Shown here in pieces: positions 11,601 through 24,689 of a stretch of 64,000 nt of DNA. Origin of the DNA: Xestospongia muta (Eukaryota > Porifera > Demospongiae > Haplosclerida > Petrosiidae); assembly GCA_963693285.1 (NCBI GenBank), contig OY848925.1, forward strand, positions 3,512,932-3,576,931, read 5' to 3'. The translations under genes and the position numbers were made by a program. The notes below the pieces were generated by a model. It did not search any database and had not been told where the DNA came from. It saw nothing but the letters and a program-made list of their open reading frames with translations. The stretch's first letter is position 1. Each line of letters begins with the position of its first letter.

Positions 11601-14600
11601 TTTCTGATAGTCCACTAGAATGTTATGAGCAAAGCCACACCTCTAATAATACATTTATAAATTTACCTAATGTTTTACTCAATCTATTAATACTTGACAA
11701 TATTGTTCTATTGTCTATATTAATGAAACTGTCAGCATATACTATACATATAAAGTATTTACTCATATTTCATGTAAAACACACTGCAGTAATACACCTT
11801 GTCATATATGGAAGAAATTGACTTCCTTTTTATTACCTATGCAGCCAACTGTTTGCATATCATAGTCATATTACCTCTGTTTTGCAATGCACACAAAGGT
11901 TCTTCTTATGTTAGAAGTATTTTAAAGTCATATTTTTAACAGTCATTTTATGAAATGAAATCTTGTTTCTTTTGTTTCTGTGTTTACTTGTATCTGTTTA
12001 TAAATTTAGTAATTAATTATCATGTCTCAACTACCTGTCTTTCCTATTGTACAGGAATACTTGCATAATTATTATATGTATATATGTATAGGATATTATT
12101 TGTTTATCAATAAATATGATACTGGTACATGATACAACCATTTACTGTCAATAATAGATATTATAGAATGATACTATGTATATCCTCAGATAGTATTATG
12201 ACAACATAAATTGTGAATGTATGAGATGACATTGTTATCATTGTTAATTGAATATATTTATTATATGATTTATGTCTTATTGTCAGGATGGATACACTGC
12301 TCTACATTTAGCCTGTATTTATGGACTTCAGAAATGTATAGAATGTCTAATACAAGCTGAAGTGAATGTAAATTTAAAAGATAAGGTAATTGTCCCAGTA
12401 AAACTATCATTGTACTGTACTACAGTTTTTGTACATTATGTACATGTGCAAACTGTGTTAAACTTTGTGATTACTCTAAAAATAGCCTACATTAATAATA
12501 CAAAATACCTTGTTTCTTGACCAATCACAAAAATTGTGAACATTGAGTTTTACCAACTATATGGTACTTAATGCTGAAGTTGATAAACCATTCATGACGT
12601 GAAGAACTGAACATAGTTTCACTAAGGGTGTGATTTGTTAATATTAATATCAATTGATAAAACAAATAATTATTGATGTCCACTTTGATTGTTTCTTTTT
12701 TTATTGCATGCAAGTTTTGAAATCAGAATCAAATATTGCCATAGCATAATGCAATTAAATAAATTTTACTGGTGCTACAACCACGTGTAATTTTCTGGAT
12801 ATTAACTGCTATTGAATTGTGCTAAGCTTCTACAATTTTTACTATTATTATTGAGAAAGACTCTGATAGTATTGTCACAGCAGAAACGTGAATGTATGTG
12901 ATGACAGTGTTATTACAGTTAATAGAATATATTTATTATATGATTTATCTCTTATTGTCAGGATGGACGTACTGCTCTACATTTAGCCTGTATTTTAGGA
13001 CATCAGAAATGTATAAACTATCTCATACAAGCTAAGGCGAGCATAAATTTAAAAGATGAGGTAATTGTCCTAGTAAAACTATCACTGTAATGTAATATAG
13101 TCATATACATATATGTACATATAGAGAATATTTTAGTTTTGTGATTACCTTGTCTACTCTCAGTGCATATTGAAATTGTTAAAGTAAAGCTTATTCTCTA
13201 TTTCTCTGCTTGTAAGGCTTGTCTTGTAAGAGTATATGATAGGTAACATATCCTTTATATGTTATAAAAGGCTGATTATAATAAACTATGTTATAGGAGT
13301 GATCAGTGAATACAAAGTGTATATATAAATAATGATTATAATATATCATTACTATAATAAAGGTTTTAGTCCTCCTCTTTATATAATTGTTAATAGACCT
13401 TACTATAAAATGTTTACTTGAATTATGATACTTTCTTTGCATTTATTCTTTTAGTATGGATGTCGACCTCTTTTATATGCTTATTTATGTGAAGAACAAT
13501 CAAAAGAAGGTGTAATTGAGGCACTGATGGAAGCTTGTCCTGCAGACATTGAAGAGATATATACTGTAAGTATCAATGATTATAATTGACAAATATTTGT
13601 ACATTTTAAACAAAAATTTGTCATAAAATTAAGTAAAGTTGTCTTAATTATGAAGTCAATGTGATATGTTTTGTAAAAGTAGACATTGTTTACAGCTTAT
13701 AAGTGTGTTGTTTGTTTTCATTGTCCATTATCGATACATATATCTGTCCTTGTAGCTTTAATAAAAATGAATTAATTTTAAGAGTTGTAGGTATGTCTTG
13801 TGTATACAATAAGATATTCAATCATTATCATAGTTATTTGAATATTATCCTGAGGGTGTGATAAATGGTATCATATGAGGTAAACGGAGGAATAGCTGGA
13901 AAGAAAATGAAAACATAATATATATTGGATAAATAAAAGAGCACACCCTAAACCTTCACATCACATTCACTTACACAAAGCACATCCAACCAGATTATGT
14001 TATTAACATATTATATCCAAATCGAATTATCTATAAAATAGTTAATTGAGAGTTACAATAATCATGATTTAATGGTAAAATTGTGAATCACAATAGTGTA
14101 ATTATCGTGAAATTTTTAATAAAATAATGAATTAGGTTGTACAATAATCATAAATACAGTATTTAGTGGTACAACTATGATTGCTTAGTTTATATTAAAC
14201 ACATAATATAAATTAATTAATTATCTTGTATTTCTCTATGATATAGGAATACCAGTTTTTAACAGCTGCTAAGAACAATGATGTTGACAATTTAAGGGAA
14301 ATCTTGGTTTTGACAGCCACTTTTAATATTAATATTGGCAATACTGTGAGTCAACTTATTTACACAAATATTTGTCAGTATTATTACATATACTGACATC
14401 TTTTCAGCATATTAATAAATAAATTGTAAAACAATTTGTGGGGCTAGCTTAATTAAGCCATCACTATCATGTGTTAAAATAATAGTTATTCTAATAATAA
14501 TAATAACAATAATAGTCAATCAAATAATATTATGTTACAACAAATCATGCACTTTGAAAAATTACCATTATATGGTATAATGTGAATTATGAAAAATAGT

Positions 14601-17600
14601 TTATAATATCAACATAATAGAAATGGTCTGTATTGTACATATATGTAATTATGATAGGTTGTTTGTTATGATAACTATGTTATTATTTTTTTTCTGTATA
14701 AAAGATGATGTATTGTATTTGTTGCTATTTTTTGAGACATGAATGGAAAAAGATGGGTGTTTAATGATATCTGTATATCGAAAATGAAAGTTGTCTATGA
14801 ATTCTTACTTTATGACATGTATTGACAAATATATGTTATTATCATGAAGTTTAATGTTTTAAGACAGGATAATGTTATTATACTTTTTATTTGGTGTCCC
14901 CATATAGGATGGTGATACTCCAGTTCATTTGGCTGCCTACCATAACCATGTAGATACACTCAAACTACTAATGCATCACAATGCACATTTAGATCTGAGA
15001 AACAAAGTAAGTATTTAGTGGTATTACATTTTTGTTAAATTATTCCATTGAATAATGATAAATATAACAATTGTCTAAGATGATTTTAATATGTAAAAAG
15101 TCTATGAAATCATTAGTACTATATTCTTCACTAAAGCATACTTATTAAGTATGTTATATATTACTATGTAGATATTGTTTATAATGTCTCCTCCCATAAT
15201 GTAAACATTACATAGCTATTACAATATATGTGTAGTGGTTTTGATTGATTAATTAAACTGTTCTAATATTTCTTTGACACCATACAATGCCATCTGTGTT
15301 ACATCTGTTACATTTATTCTTTTTATGTCTACTTTCCTTATCTGTTACTTATCGCTATAATATATTATATAGTAATGTAAATAGGTTTGCAAAAATAGTA
15401 ACTATTAAAGTGTGTGTGTGTGTGTACTGTTTTCCTTGTCCACATTGACTAGAAGTATGGTGCAGCTATTGAGTTATTAATAATTAATAATATTCATTTT
15501 ATGTCTGTTTACTTTATTTTATTTGTTAGTTATCATTATATGAAAATATTGTTTGCAATGTCTCCTCCCATAATACAGTTATTATATAAACAGCTTTAAA
15601 GAGATGTTGACTATTATAATATGTACATGTGTGTTTAATGCTTAGAATTGTTCACAATAACTAGATGTATGGTGCTACTTATATTGTCCATGGTATTATT
15701 AACAGTATAGTAAATCACTGTTAACGTTGCATTGAATTAAGCATGACTGATCAAAGCTTCAGAGTACTGTTATCTGATTAAACAAACAGATATGATCAGT
15801 TCTGTACCTTTGCCATTGCTTAATGGAGTCTTTGAAGTTATCAATAATACAATCCCTTACAGTAACAGCAGTATCATCAAAATAGTCTTAGGACTATTTT
15901 ATAACTATCATCTTGCTAGTTATGTAATGTAATATTCAACCTTAGGCCTAATTCTGCCTTTTACAAAAATGTTTTTTTTGGTAGGGTTAGTGTAGCAAGT
16001 GAACGTTTTCTTTGACTTTTTACTCTTTTGCCATGTATTGATAAACGTATGTTATTATCATAATGTTTAATGTTTTAAGACAGGATAGCATTATCACAAA
16101 TGTTATTTGGATTGTCCATGTAGGATGGTGATACTCCTCTTCATTTGGCTGCCTACAATAACAATGTAGATATACTCAGCATATTAGTGCAACACAATGC
16201 ACTTTTAGATGTGAAAAACAAAGTAAGTGTTTGGTGGTATTATATTTTTCTTAGACTATTCCATTAAATAATCATAAATATAATAATTATCTGTAAGATT
16301 ATTTAATACGTAAAAGGTCTATATTCTTCACTACGGCATACTTATTAAGTATGTCATATTACTATGTAGATATTGTTACATAATAATACAAACAGCTCTA
16401 CAAAAGATGTTAACTATTACAATATCTATGGTTTCTATTGTCCACACTAATTAGAAGTATAGTAGTACTTATATTGTACATGTCATATTGTACATGTCAT
16501 TGATAACAATACATAGTATATAAAGAAGACATATTATAAAGTTTAAAACCAGAAATCCCATAAAATGAATGGCATTGTTCACATTCCACCATAACTGATA
16601 TTACACATATTTTGTATACAATTAATGAACATTTGTACAAGCGTTCTCCAGCTTCACCAGAATAATTGAGAAATTTTCGAAAATGCCTTTAATACTAAAA
16701 GTTAGATAGATGTCATTACAACTACTTTCTTATAATGAGATTTGTTTGTTATTATTGCCTTTTGTATTGATAATTACATTACTTACCTTAGCTTCTCTTT
16801 GTAGTATAAGTTTGAGCATATCACTCTATTTTCTATCCAGTTGTGAAAAATGTTAAGATATGATGAAGTTCTTTTCTTATTAAGGTTGTAGTTAGCATAA
16901 CTCTAAACCTCAAGCTCTTGATAGTGACATACAGGATTAAAACGATAGGTAGTTTGCATTTTTGACATTTTTACATCAAAACTGATAGCATATTCTATAC
17001 TTGCTTGATACCATTTAGTGTCAACTTGTGACATATTTGCTCCATTTATTAATCTCTTTGATAGTGGCACATTAAACTAATAGGTAGTTTGTATTTTTGA
17101 TATCTATATTTCAAAACTAATAACACACTCTATACTGCTTGACATTCTTTGTTACCATGTAATACCAACTTGTGACATATTTATTCCTATTACATCATTT
17201 GCTTTGTCTGTCATTTATTAAACATGTGGCAATTATCAGACTAAATTTCATAACACTTAATATTGTAGTACTTCTCTTATATGTAACAATTTTATGTATA
17301 CAATTTTCATTTTTCTGTTGTCACTTTCATTTGATAAAATAACTTACTTTATATTCTTTGTTTTCAGAATGGTGAGACATCTCTTCACTATGCATGTCGT
17401 AATGGCTCTACTGAAGCAATTTCATTTTTACTTTCAACAGGCAGCATAGACCCTAACGAGAAAAGTAATTTGAACAAAACTCCCATTGAATTGATTAAGC
17501 CTGGTGATAAAAATCGCTTTAAAATGTTAAAGCTTTTTCTTCCATTTAAACAATGCTGTAAGAAGTACCCCATTGATTCCTATGCCAAACTTTTCTTCTG

Positions 17601-20022
17601 TGGAAATACAACAGCTGGAAAGAGTTCTTTAACTGCAGTCTTAATTCAGCGAGCCAAGAAGGGTCGTGACCACAAGTTTAATCTATTAGAGTGTGTTACT
17701 GATGTTGTACCATTAACAGCTGGTATAGCTACACATACGCTACAATCACATGACATTGGTAATGTCGTTCTTTATGATTTAGCAGGTCACCGAGAATACT
17801 ATAGTAGCCATACTGCAGTGCTTGAGCATTTGATGTTACGATCACCAGCTATATTTTGTGTTTTATCTAAGCTTACAAATGATGAAGATGATACAAAAAA
17901 TGATCTCTATTATTGGCTCAATTTTATAGAGAATATAAATGCTCGACTAACTCAACCTTCTCAAGTCATTGTGATAGCTAGCCATGTTGACCTTAAAGAT
18001 AGCAGCTCACAGTTTAAAGTCACTCTTGATGACATAACAAAAAATGTTCATTATAACAATTATAACTTCAGTGGTTTTGTTGCTGTGGACTGTCATCGTC
18101 CAGGAGGTAAAGGTGTTGAAGAGCTTGTATCTCTACTAGCTGAAAGCTGTAAAGTAGTTGTAGACAAGTCCGATAGCATTAGTATCTATAGTCATGTCTT
18201 GTATGCATTTTTACTCACCCTTAATATGGTAGCCATTAGCTTACAACAGCTCTGTGCTTTGCTTGAAGAGAAAAATGATCCATCTCTTCCATCAAATGAA
18301 TCGGTTTTATTAGAGCTCTTAACAATTCTCTCTGATAAAGGTTTAATCTTATTCCTTAGGAGGAAGGAATCAGAAAGTTGGATTATTATTAAGAAAGAGG
18401 TTCTCCTTGAGGAAGTCAATGGTATCTTATTTGCTCCATCTGAAATCATACGTGTGTATCAACAGATAGCTAGCAACACAGGATTAGTCCCTGTGTCTGC
18501 TCTGAAACGTCTCTTTCATGATAAATATGATACTGACATGTTAGTATCATTTCTGATAATTCTAGAGTTTTGTCACGTACTAGAAGCTGATGCACTTAAA
18601 AAAATCCCTACCAATCTCTCACTCTTGTCTCCAACTGAATCCGAGCAATTTTTGTACATACCTGCACTGGTAAGTGCAGAGCGTCCTCATGATGTTGGTT
18701 TAACAGAAGGTGTTGGTTGGTGTCTGTGGTGCAACAATTCTTGTCAATTTTTCTCAACACGATTTCTTTTTCTTTTACTTCTTCGTCTTGCCTTTAAATA
18801 TTGCCTACCAATATATGGTTTTGGAAAAGTTAATCCCCAAAGCTCTGTAAATTTAGTTCGACGATGTCAATTCTGGAAAGATGGTATTAGTTGGATTAGT
18901 AATGTTGGAGTCAAAGTGATCGTTCAAGTAAGTGAATTCAATCGAAGAGTAACAGTGCTTGTTTCGGATCAATCAGATGTTCATTCAACACTGTCCTGTT
19001 CTCTCCAGAGCCAAATTATCACTGATATTTTTTGTCTTCAAAAGGAAATTTGTCCTTCTTATGATCTTATAGAAGGCCTGATATCACCAACTCATCTTAG
19101 CAAGTCACTTACTGAAAGCATCAGAAATATACCAGTGTTCAGTTTTAGCGACGTAGCCCGAGCTATACTACAAAAAACAAAGAGTATCACAGATGACAAT
19201 GGTACAGTGACAGCTACTGTTACAGCTTTATTTTTGAGATGTGAAGCATTTTCTAACCTCTGTCCAGCTGCTGTAAAAGAGCTATTTGATAAAACCAAGT
19301 CTTCCGACACTCTGCCTTCATATTTTCTGTCATATTTACAAAGTAATTGCTCTGAAGTAATGAAACTCTTTGTTACAGAGGAGTATACATACCTCTCTGT
19401 GAGGGAACACCTCAGCAGTCACAGTATGTTTGCTGGACGTAACCCTTTGGTAAGTGAATTTTAATAATGTTCATTTATGTTAACCTTGTTTACTTCAGGA
19501 AATTTTGTCTCATCCTCTGACTGATAAAGAAATAAAAATTGCTTCTCTGAACTTTCAATTTTTTTTAAAATCTGAAGGTAAAATATTATAACATTTATAA
19601 ATATAGCACATTTTTTTCATTTTATCATAGTACCAGCAGTGGACAGCTGTAATAATCAATTTAGTTATTTTCCTAAGTTATGTAAGTTATAGAGTTTATT
19701 GCATTGTTACTATTAACATTGTTTAGCTGAAAAGCCTGAAAGGGTTGACGTGTTGAGTAAACTCACAGCTATTGATGCATTATGGCGCAGTATTGGCAAT
19801 GGTCTTGGCCTATCTTACAATTTTCTTCAAGGTTTAGATGAATCCAATAAATCTAATCAAACAAGACTCGATCATGTCCTTCAAATGTGGCTAAACATGG
19901 ATGGTAAAGCTACTCTTGTAACTTGGGAAACAATTATAGATGTTGTCAAGGGACCTCTCGTTCAAAACGAACCTCTTGCTAATAAGATATATCATGACTT
20001 GAAAGAAGATAGCTCTAAATAA
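8653..20022 (+). CDS. ankyrin-repeat Roc-COR protein with C-terminal Death domain
   Basis: Fifteen exons keep frame throughout: 8653-8703, 8758-8847, 9470-9592, 9958-10071, 10401-10493, 11349-11453, 12287-12385, 12962-13060, 13455-13565, 14247-14345, 14908-15006, 16124-16222, 17368-19449, 19499-19577, 19727-20022; about 1,212 aa. The N-terminus MGNKKSK has the Gly2/Lys pattern of N-myristoylation. Residues 48-126 are low-complexity duplicated repeats, and about 127-425 are ankyrin repeats, mostly one per 99-nt exon. The Roc GTPase shows a P-loop GNTTAGKS (473-480), DLAG (531-534) and SHVD (599-602). A COR-like region follows, and the last exon is a Death domain. The order matches the non-kinase half of DAPK1, and no kinase is present. 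It is probably a membrane-tethered GTP-dependent scaffold in death or stress signalling (inference). Confidence 0.9.
9340..10075 (+). repeat. tandem exon duplication inside the ANK-Roc-Death gene
   Basis: Exons 9470-9592 and 9958-10071, together with their upstream introns, are recognisable copies. Both introns carry TTGGTCATAGACTAAGT and AAGTACTGATGTT, and both exons begin VTQD and contain SLQTS or SFQTS and DPPKKL. Exon 8758-8847 ends in the same DPMKL motif, so the low-complexity N-terminal linker grew by exon duplication. Confidence 0.8.
10824..11138. mobile_element. MITE-like element with about 26-bp inverted repeats
   Basis: Lies in an intron of the ANK-Roc-Death gene. The left end 10824-10849 (core ATACCGGGATTTATTGGCGAC) is repeated in inverted orientation at 11112-11138 (core GTCGCCAATAAATCCCGGTAT), with one mismatch. 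Further inward, AAAATTTATCG and GGCGAA/TTCGCC phrases also pair imperfectly. There is no transposase frame, so it is a non-autonomous element. A short open frame inside is fortuitous. Confidence 0.75.
12150..13075 (+). repeat. duplicated ankyrin exon with flanking intron
   Basis: Exons 12287-12385 and 12962-13060 differ at few positions, and about 100 bp of upstream intron is shared (GTGAATGTATG, then ATATATTTATTATATGATTTA). The ankyrin exon pair 14908-15006 and 16124-16222 shows the same, with shared downstream intron (ACTTATTAAGTATGT). The ankyrin array grew by unequal duplication of exon-plus-intron units. Confidence 0.8.
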
Positions 20023-20029
20023 GAGATTA

Positions 20030-21560
20030 ATTGAAGTGAGTATGTGATACCATATTTTTTATTAGTTATGACATATTTTTCTTTACCACCTGTACATTAA
20101 AAAGTCTTATAGAACAGTTTATCATTATTTCAATTATGTACTGGTTATTACATTATGTTATTATTATCTAAAGATTGCAATAATATAATCGATCACTTTT
20201 TAGGTAAATATTAACCAGCTGACCATTATTCTGATATCATGCTAATTTATTGTTAATAATATATTTTGACTACCAGTATGCCTTTTTATATGTGATAAGA
20301 GGATTATTTTAAACTGTTATCATTCTCACAAATGATGAATGTATTGACAAAGTATAATTTGGTGTATATTTCACATCACTATCAGTGTCTTTACTATTTT
20401 TTATTTCATTTAATGTAGGTAATAACCAAGCCAAATTATTGTCTTATCTCTACATTCCAGTTGTTTATTCTTATTTCTATTTTTTTCTTAGTGTTTTAAC
20501 AATTTCATTGCTGTCAAGTTATATCAATAAATTGTTTGTGGTTCTCTTTATTTGAAAGTAACTACTGTGGTGTAATCTCAAAAATGATTCTTTCTTGGCA
20601 ATGCTAGAGTAAAGCTCCTTCCCATGAAGGCTGCATTCTAGCTCCACCCGAAAATATAGAAAATTATTAAAAGGGGTGTGGTTTAATTTTATGTAGTGAT
20701 TTCAAATGAGGCAAAGCAAAGAATATAGTCTTCCACTCTAAATAAAGAGCTGGCCTCACCAGACTAAGTTTCGATAGCATTATGACTAGGTTCAAAGTAT
20801 GTATTTAGTACTGTGCATTGTTACTGTACTTAGAGGATCTGTGATCAGTTGTGACGTACAAGACAAGATACAAGAGTCATGATATTATCATGTATATTTG
20901 CTATATAGTTGTAGCTGACATATACACATCTAGTTGTGTTGTAGAGAATTGTACTAGCGTAGAAGTTATGATAATATAACTAAACAAAACTAGGTTTGTA
21001 CAGTAACAATACACCTTTTATGTCTAAAGTAATTATGTGTGTGAAGTGTCAGTGCTAATACTTAATATTGTAAAATTAACTATTTTAATTTAGCGATGTG
21101 ATCTTATTGATTTAATTGACCATTTCCTCTATGAATAATTAAGTAGTCAGCCATTCTAGGTCCCTATGTTATACTTGACCAATCTATGACATACCATTAA
21201 TTGCATTTACTATAAATATAGGAGCTGGTTAAAGACAGCTACCTTAAACCTACTAATAATTGTGTATACTAATTGTACCAATTGTAATAACTACTGTATA
21301 AATTATAAAATTAGTATACATGAAAAATTTTAATTTCATGAGATTTCATGAAATTAAACATGATTCTGAAAACTGCTAAATCAATACATGCTAAATATGA
21401 ACATTTAAATTCACTAAATTTAATGAATACAATCAATAACAGTCTTAACAATGCTAACTAGCTACTTCATTAATTGTACACTTCAAAATATCATATACAG
21501 TTTCAATAACAAGTTTAAATATATATTATGCATGTATAATAATATATAGAGATTACTTCC
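20030..21560. other. 3' flank and intergenic, no gene seen
   Basis: AT-rich sequence holding the putative 3' UTR of the upstream gene and then unassigned sequence. No domain-bearing open frame, RNA gene or bounded repeat was recognised. Confidence 0.3.
20526..20531 (+). terminator. possible polyadenylation signal of the ANK-Roc-Death gene
   Basis: AATAAA about 500 nt after the stop codon at 20020-20022, followed by a GT-rich stretch (TTGTTTGTGGTT). A plausible 3' end, not proven. Confidence 0.35.
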
Positions 21561-21579
21561 AATGTATGTTCTTCTACAG

Positions 21580-21761
21580 GCTATAAGTGCTGGATACTAT
21601 GCTGGTTATATCCCATTGTCAATGTACCAACTTTTGTTGGGTGTATGTCATCTTGGTTCTGAACCCCTAGTTTATTATCACCTGCATGTGTTCTTCCTTG
21701 ATGGAAGGAATATCTTCAGAGCAAATGAGGCACATGAATGTGCTCAAACATGCAAATGGGT
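21580..21761 (+). CDS. possible exon of unknown family
   Basis: Bounded by a TTCTACAG acceptor and a GTATGAGG donor-like site, this frame reads AISAGYYAGYIPLSMYQLLL at its start and later VYYHLHVFFLDGRNIF. No family is recognised. It lies 370 bp upstream of the PDZ-gene exons on the same strand, so it could be their upstream exon or a fragment of something else. The start codon and phase could not be settled. Confidence 0.25.
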
Positions 21762-22128
21762 ATGAGGAATTAGCTGGAATTGTTTATTCTACATGATAAA
21801 TGATATGGGTCTGCCACCTAGTTGATTAGCTGTGGACCTGGTCAGTCTAAGGAGCCAGAAAACATGTCCCTGCTTATTATGATGCATTGGATATGATGGA
21901 TCTAGGTGGCAATACACGTCAAGGTAATGTACATGTTTAGTGTATACATATGGTATGCATTTTGTGTAAGTGTATGAGCTGCAATTATTTTGGTAACATT
22001 ATTGACTTAGTAGTAGCTATAATTATTATAGCTCTGATGAGGTATATGTCTTAGTTATCTCTCTTTAGTACATATTAATGTATTATAGTTCTTTTCATTA
22101 TTAATTATATGTCCTTCTCTCTTCACAG

Positions 22129-23469
22129 AGCATGCTGAGACTGTTCTCAAACAACTTGTTGTTGCTGTACAATCCAGTAAGACTAAGAGAAAAAAGAATG
22201 TTGAAGAAGAAGAAAAGAAAGATGAAGAGGAAATGTTCCTTGAAGACGATGTAATCATACCTACTAATGTGATCTTTGCCACTCTTCAAGAGCCTCCAAT
22301 AGAATATTTAATTAAACAATTGGATCAAACAAAACTTACAGTTGCAAGAAAAATCTCAGATTCTCGTCTCAAACGTCAAACCAAGTCAATATCAATCAGG
22401 TAAGCTATATTTCAATTTAAATAAAATGACTTATTTTAGATAGTGATGTAGATTTAAACGAGGAAGCGTTCAAACCAACCACACCCCTCGTTCATCAAGG
22501 GGTAGTTTATCTGAAAGTGGAGATGAAGTAGGAGAGCTACCTTATAATCAGAAGAAGCATCCATTTTATATACACAGTGACTCAGCTATTGTCATGGTAA
22601 GCACTAGATAGACACTATACATTTATAAATGTAGTAAATTTAATCTGTTTCACACACTCCACTATAAAATTACTTTTTTAAAAGTAATATATCATATAAT
22701 TTTTATAGTCTTTTGAAGAAGACTGCTCTTCCATGATCTTCTTTGAGGTTCAACATCATAGGAGTTCCTCTCTCCTACCAATAGACCATGTTGGTCAAAG
22801 TCGTGATGCTATTAGTATTAAACTACCTCAAGATGCTGGGATAGAAGGTATTAAACCACATTATATGTTGTGATTAGAGAGAGAGAGAGAGAGAGAGAGG
22901 AGATTAATTTCATTGGGAGAAGAATATTACTTTTATTTCTCTTAAAGCCTACATCTGTTACTATGCTTTGTTGTACTCCTAGTGAACAAAATATTTATGA
23001 TAACATTAAAACTAAGATCAACCAGCTCCTGAGTATGAGGCCACCTAAGTAAGTCCACAACTTAAATGTATTCATCCATAATGTACAACACAATGGTTCT
23101 AGTAATATTACATAAAATGGTTTTCTTCTGTAGTTCTGAGAGGACAGTTACCATTCCACACTCACCAAATGGTTTTGGTTTTAAAATGGTTGATGGTAAA
23201 ACAGTGGGTGTGTTTATCTCTGATTTGTGTGCTGATGTCACACAAGTAAGTATAAACACTTTGATCGACTATACATTTATCTTAATATTATATAGTCATT
23301 AATATTAGACCATCCTTTATAATTATATTGTTTTCTATTACAGGTATATGGTGGTGATCGAATCCTTAACATCAATGGACATAACACACGAGGACTAACA
23401 TTGTATGATGCTACTCAACTTTTACAGAGTGTGTCTGATGATCTTCAGTTGATTGTAGTGGAGAACTAA
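22129..23469 (+). CDS. PDZ-domain protein, partial MAGUK-like
   Basis: Exons 22129-22399, 22452-22596, 22709-22847, 22948-23048, 23134-23245 and 23344-23469 end at TAA. The first three join in phase; the 22847/22948 junction is not in phase as drawn and may hide a missed exon or a frameshift. The first exon is highly charged (a run of Lys/Glu near codon 20-32), and no domain was recognised in exons 2-4. The last two exons encode a PDZ domain: carboxylate-binding loop GFGF within SPNGFGFKMVDG, then VYGGDRILNINGHN and a C-terminal helix. The 5' end is unknown. Homologous SH3- and guanylate-kinase-like sequence follows downstream beyond the stop, so the protein was probably longer in an ancestor. 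It is a scaffold-type protein by family (inference). Confidence 0.6.
22868..22900. repeat. (GA)n microsatellite
   Basis: A run of GAGAGAGA repeats directly after the donor at 22847 and before the next exon. It also opens a fortuitous reading frame with alternating Arg and Glu. Confidence 0.9.
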
Positions 23470-23645
23470 GCTAGTAAGTTATAACTTATAATAATTAGAT
23501 GAACACACTCACTGAGCTAGTACAGCCTTCCTTAGATACAACTCCTTTGATGTACCTTTATTAGAGGGACATCCTCCTTTATAACTATACAGTTTTTACT
23601 GTATTAATAATCATTGATTGATTTATTTTTCGTAGAATTTTTAAG

Positions 23646-24535
23646 TGTATGTGAGCAAGTTGAATTACTCGTTATACTTCCATAGTCATATTGACCACAG
23701 CCCCACTAGTAACCATGAAATGACACTCAAGAAAGGCTCTTTGCTTAGGGTAGTCAATACATTTGTTCATTCTCCAAATTATTGGTTAGTTTGGGTTGTT
23801 TATGAATGAATTGGTGTGGAGACACAACTGAAGAGAATACCAAGTACTGTATAGTAAGTACATTGTAGTTGATAGTAAATTTATAATAATTATAGGTAAA
23901 TACCAAATAATGATCATCTTGTATTCTATCATGTACTAATATTTCAGTATATAGACAATGCTTATATCATATTGAAGATATCCTAATGATATAATCTATT
24001 AATATCAAACTTCAATTTATTTTTAGTGCTTAAAGACAATTTAGTTATGAGATATATGAGTGTGTTCAACGATCTGAATAGATCATCTGATGTGATGTAT
24101 TGCCGTCCAGTATGTATTGTTGGACCACAAAGTGATACTATTGCTGAGAATTTGTTAAAACAAGGTGGTTTCTTGCTTTATAAAAATATTGAAGAAGTCC
24201 TGGGTGTCTGTGCTAAGGTATATAATGAGAAGATAGACTATACATAATGAAGTACTGTATGTCCAATATGTTACTGTTTATAATTTGAATAGTTGGCCAT
24301 TTTTCTGTCTTAACTATAGCAAACAATGTACATACATTAAAGTGATTGTTATTATATTTTCTCATAATTACAAGGTTCATATCATGCAGTATACAATGTC
24401 TCTGATAAAATTATGCTGTTAAACAAGAACTCAGTAGAAACACCAGTCATATCTTCCACGTGCTCGAGTGAGAACCACACCAAGAAAAGTGACATCATCC
24501 GCAAAGGCTATTTGTTAAGCGCGTTTCCTTATTAA
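23646..24535 (+). pseudogene. broken SH3 and guanylate-kinase-like exons (MAGUK remnant)
   Basis: Three exon-like stretches continue from the PDZ exon. Segment 23646-23853 reads MTLKKGSLLRVVNTFV, then NYWLVWVVYE, a TGA stop, then LKRIPST; this has the layout of the MAGUK SH3 fold, with the hydrophobic W and final IPS. Segment 24027-24217 contains CRPVCIVGPQSD, like the first strand and loop of a guanylate-kinase-like domain. Segment 24375-24535 reads HAVYNVSDKIMLLN and then TPVISS, like its later strands. In-frame stops lie at 23467 and inside the SH3, and the junction phases do not match by eye. PDZ-SH3-GK order is that of DLG5, CARMA and ZO proteins. Probably a pseudogenised C-terminus. Confidence 0.5.
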
Positions 24536-24596
24536 GCGCATATTTTCTTCCTGTAGAGATACGAGTGCATGTGGTTAATAACCAGCAAATACGGTA

Positions 24597-24689
24597 TGTG
24601 ATTGATACTATAGGGGTGTGGTCTATAAGAAAAATCAGATAATGAATTATTAACACGAATATAATCAAGAATATGTAAGAGAGTGTCAA
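24597..24689. repeat. interspersed repeat, copy 1
   Basis: About 90 bp (begins GTGATTGATACTATAGGGG, ends AAGAGAGTGTC) recurs at 38932-39020 in the same orientation with only a few differences. It is probably a fragment of a dispersed element. No coding capacity or clear ends were seen. Confidence 0.75.

Noticed and set aside
11513..11821. 102-codon plus-strand frame between ankyrin exons
   Set aside because: Lies in an intron of a gene whose exons join in phase without it, and has no recognisable domain.
22055..22289. Ser/Phe-rich minus-strand frames
   Set aside because: Antisense shadows of the Lys/Glu-rich exon at 22129-22399.
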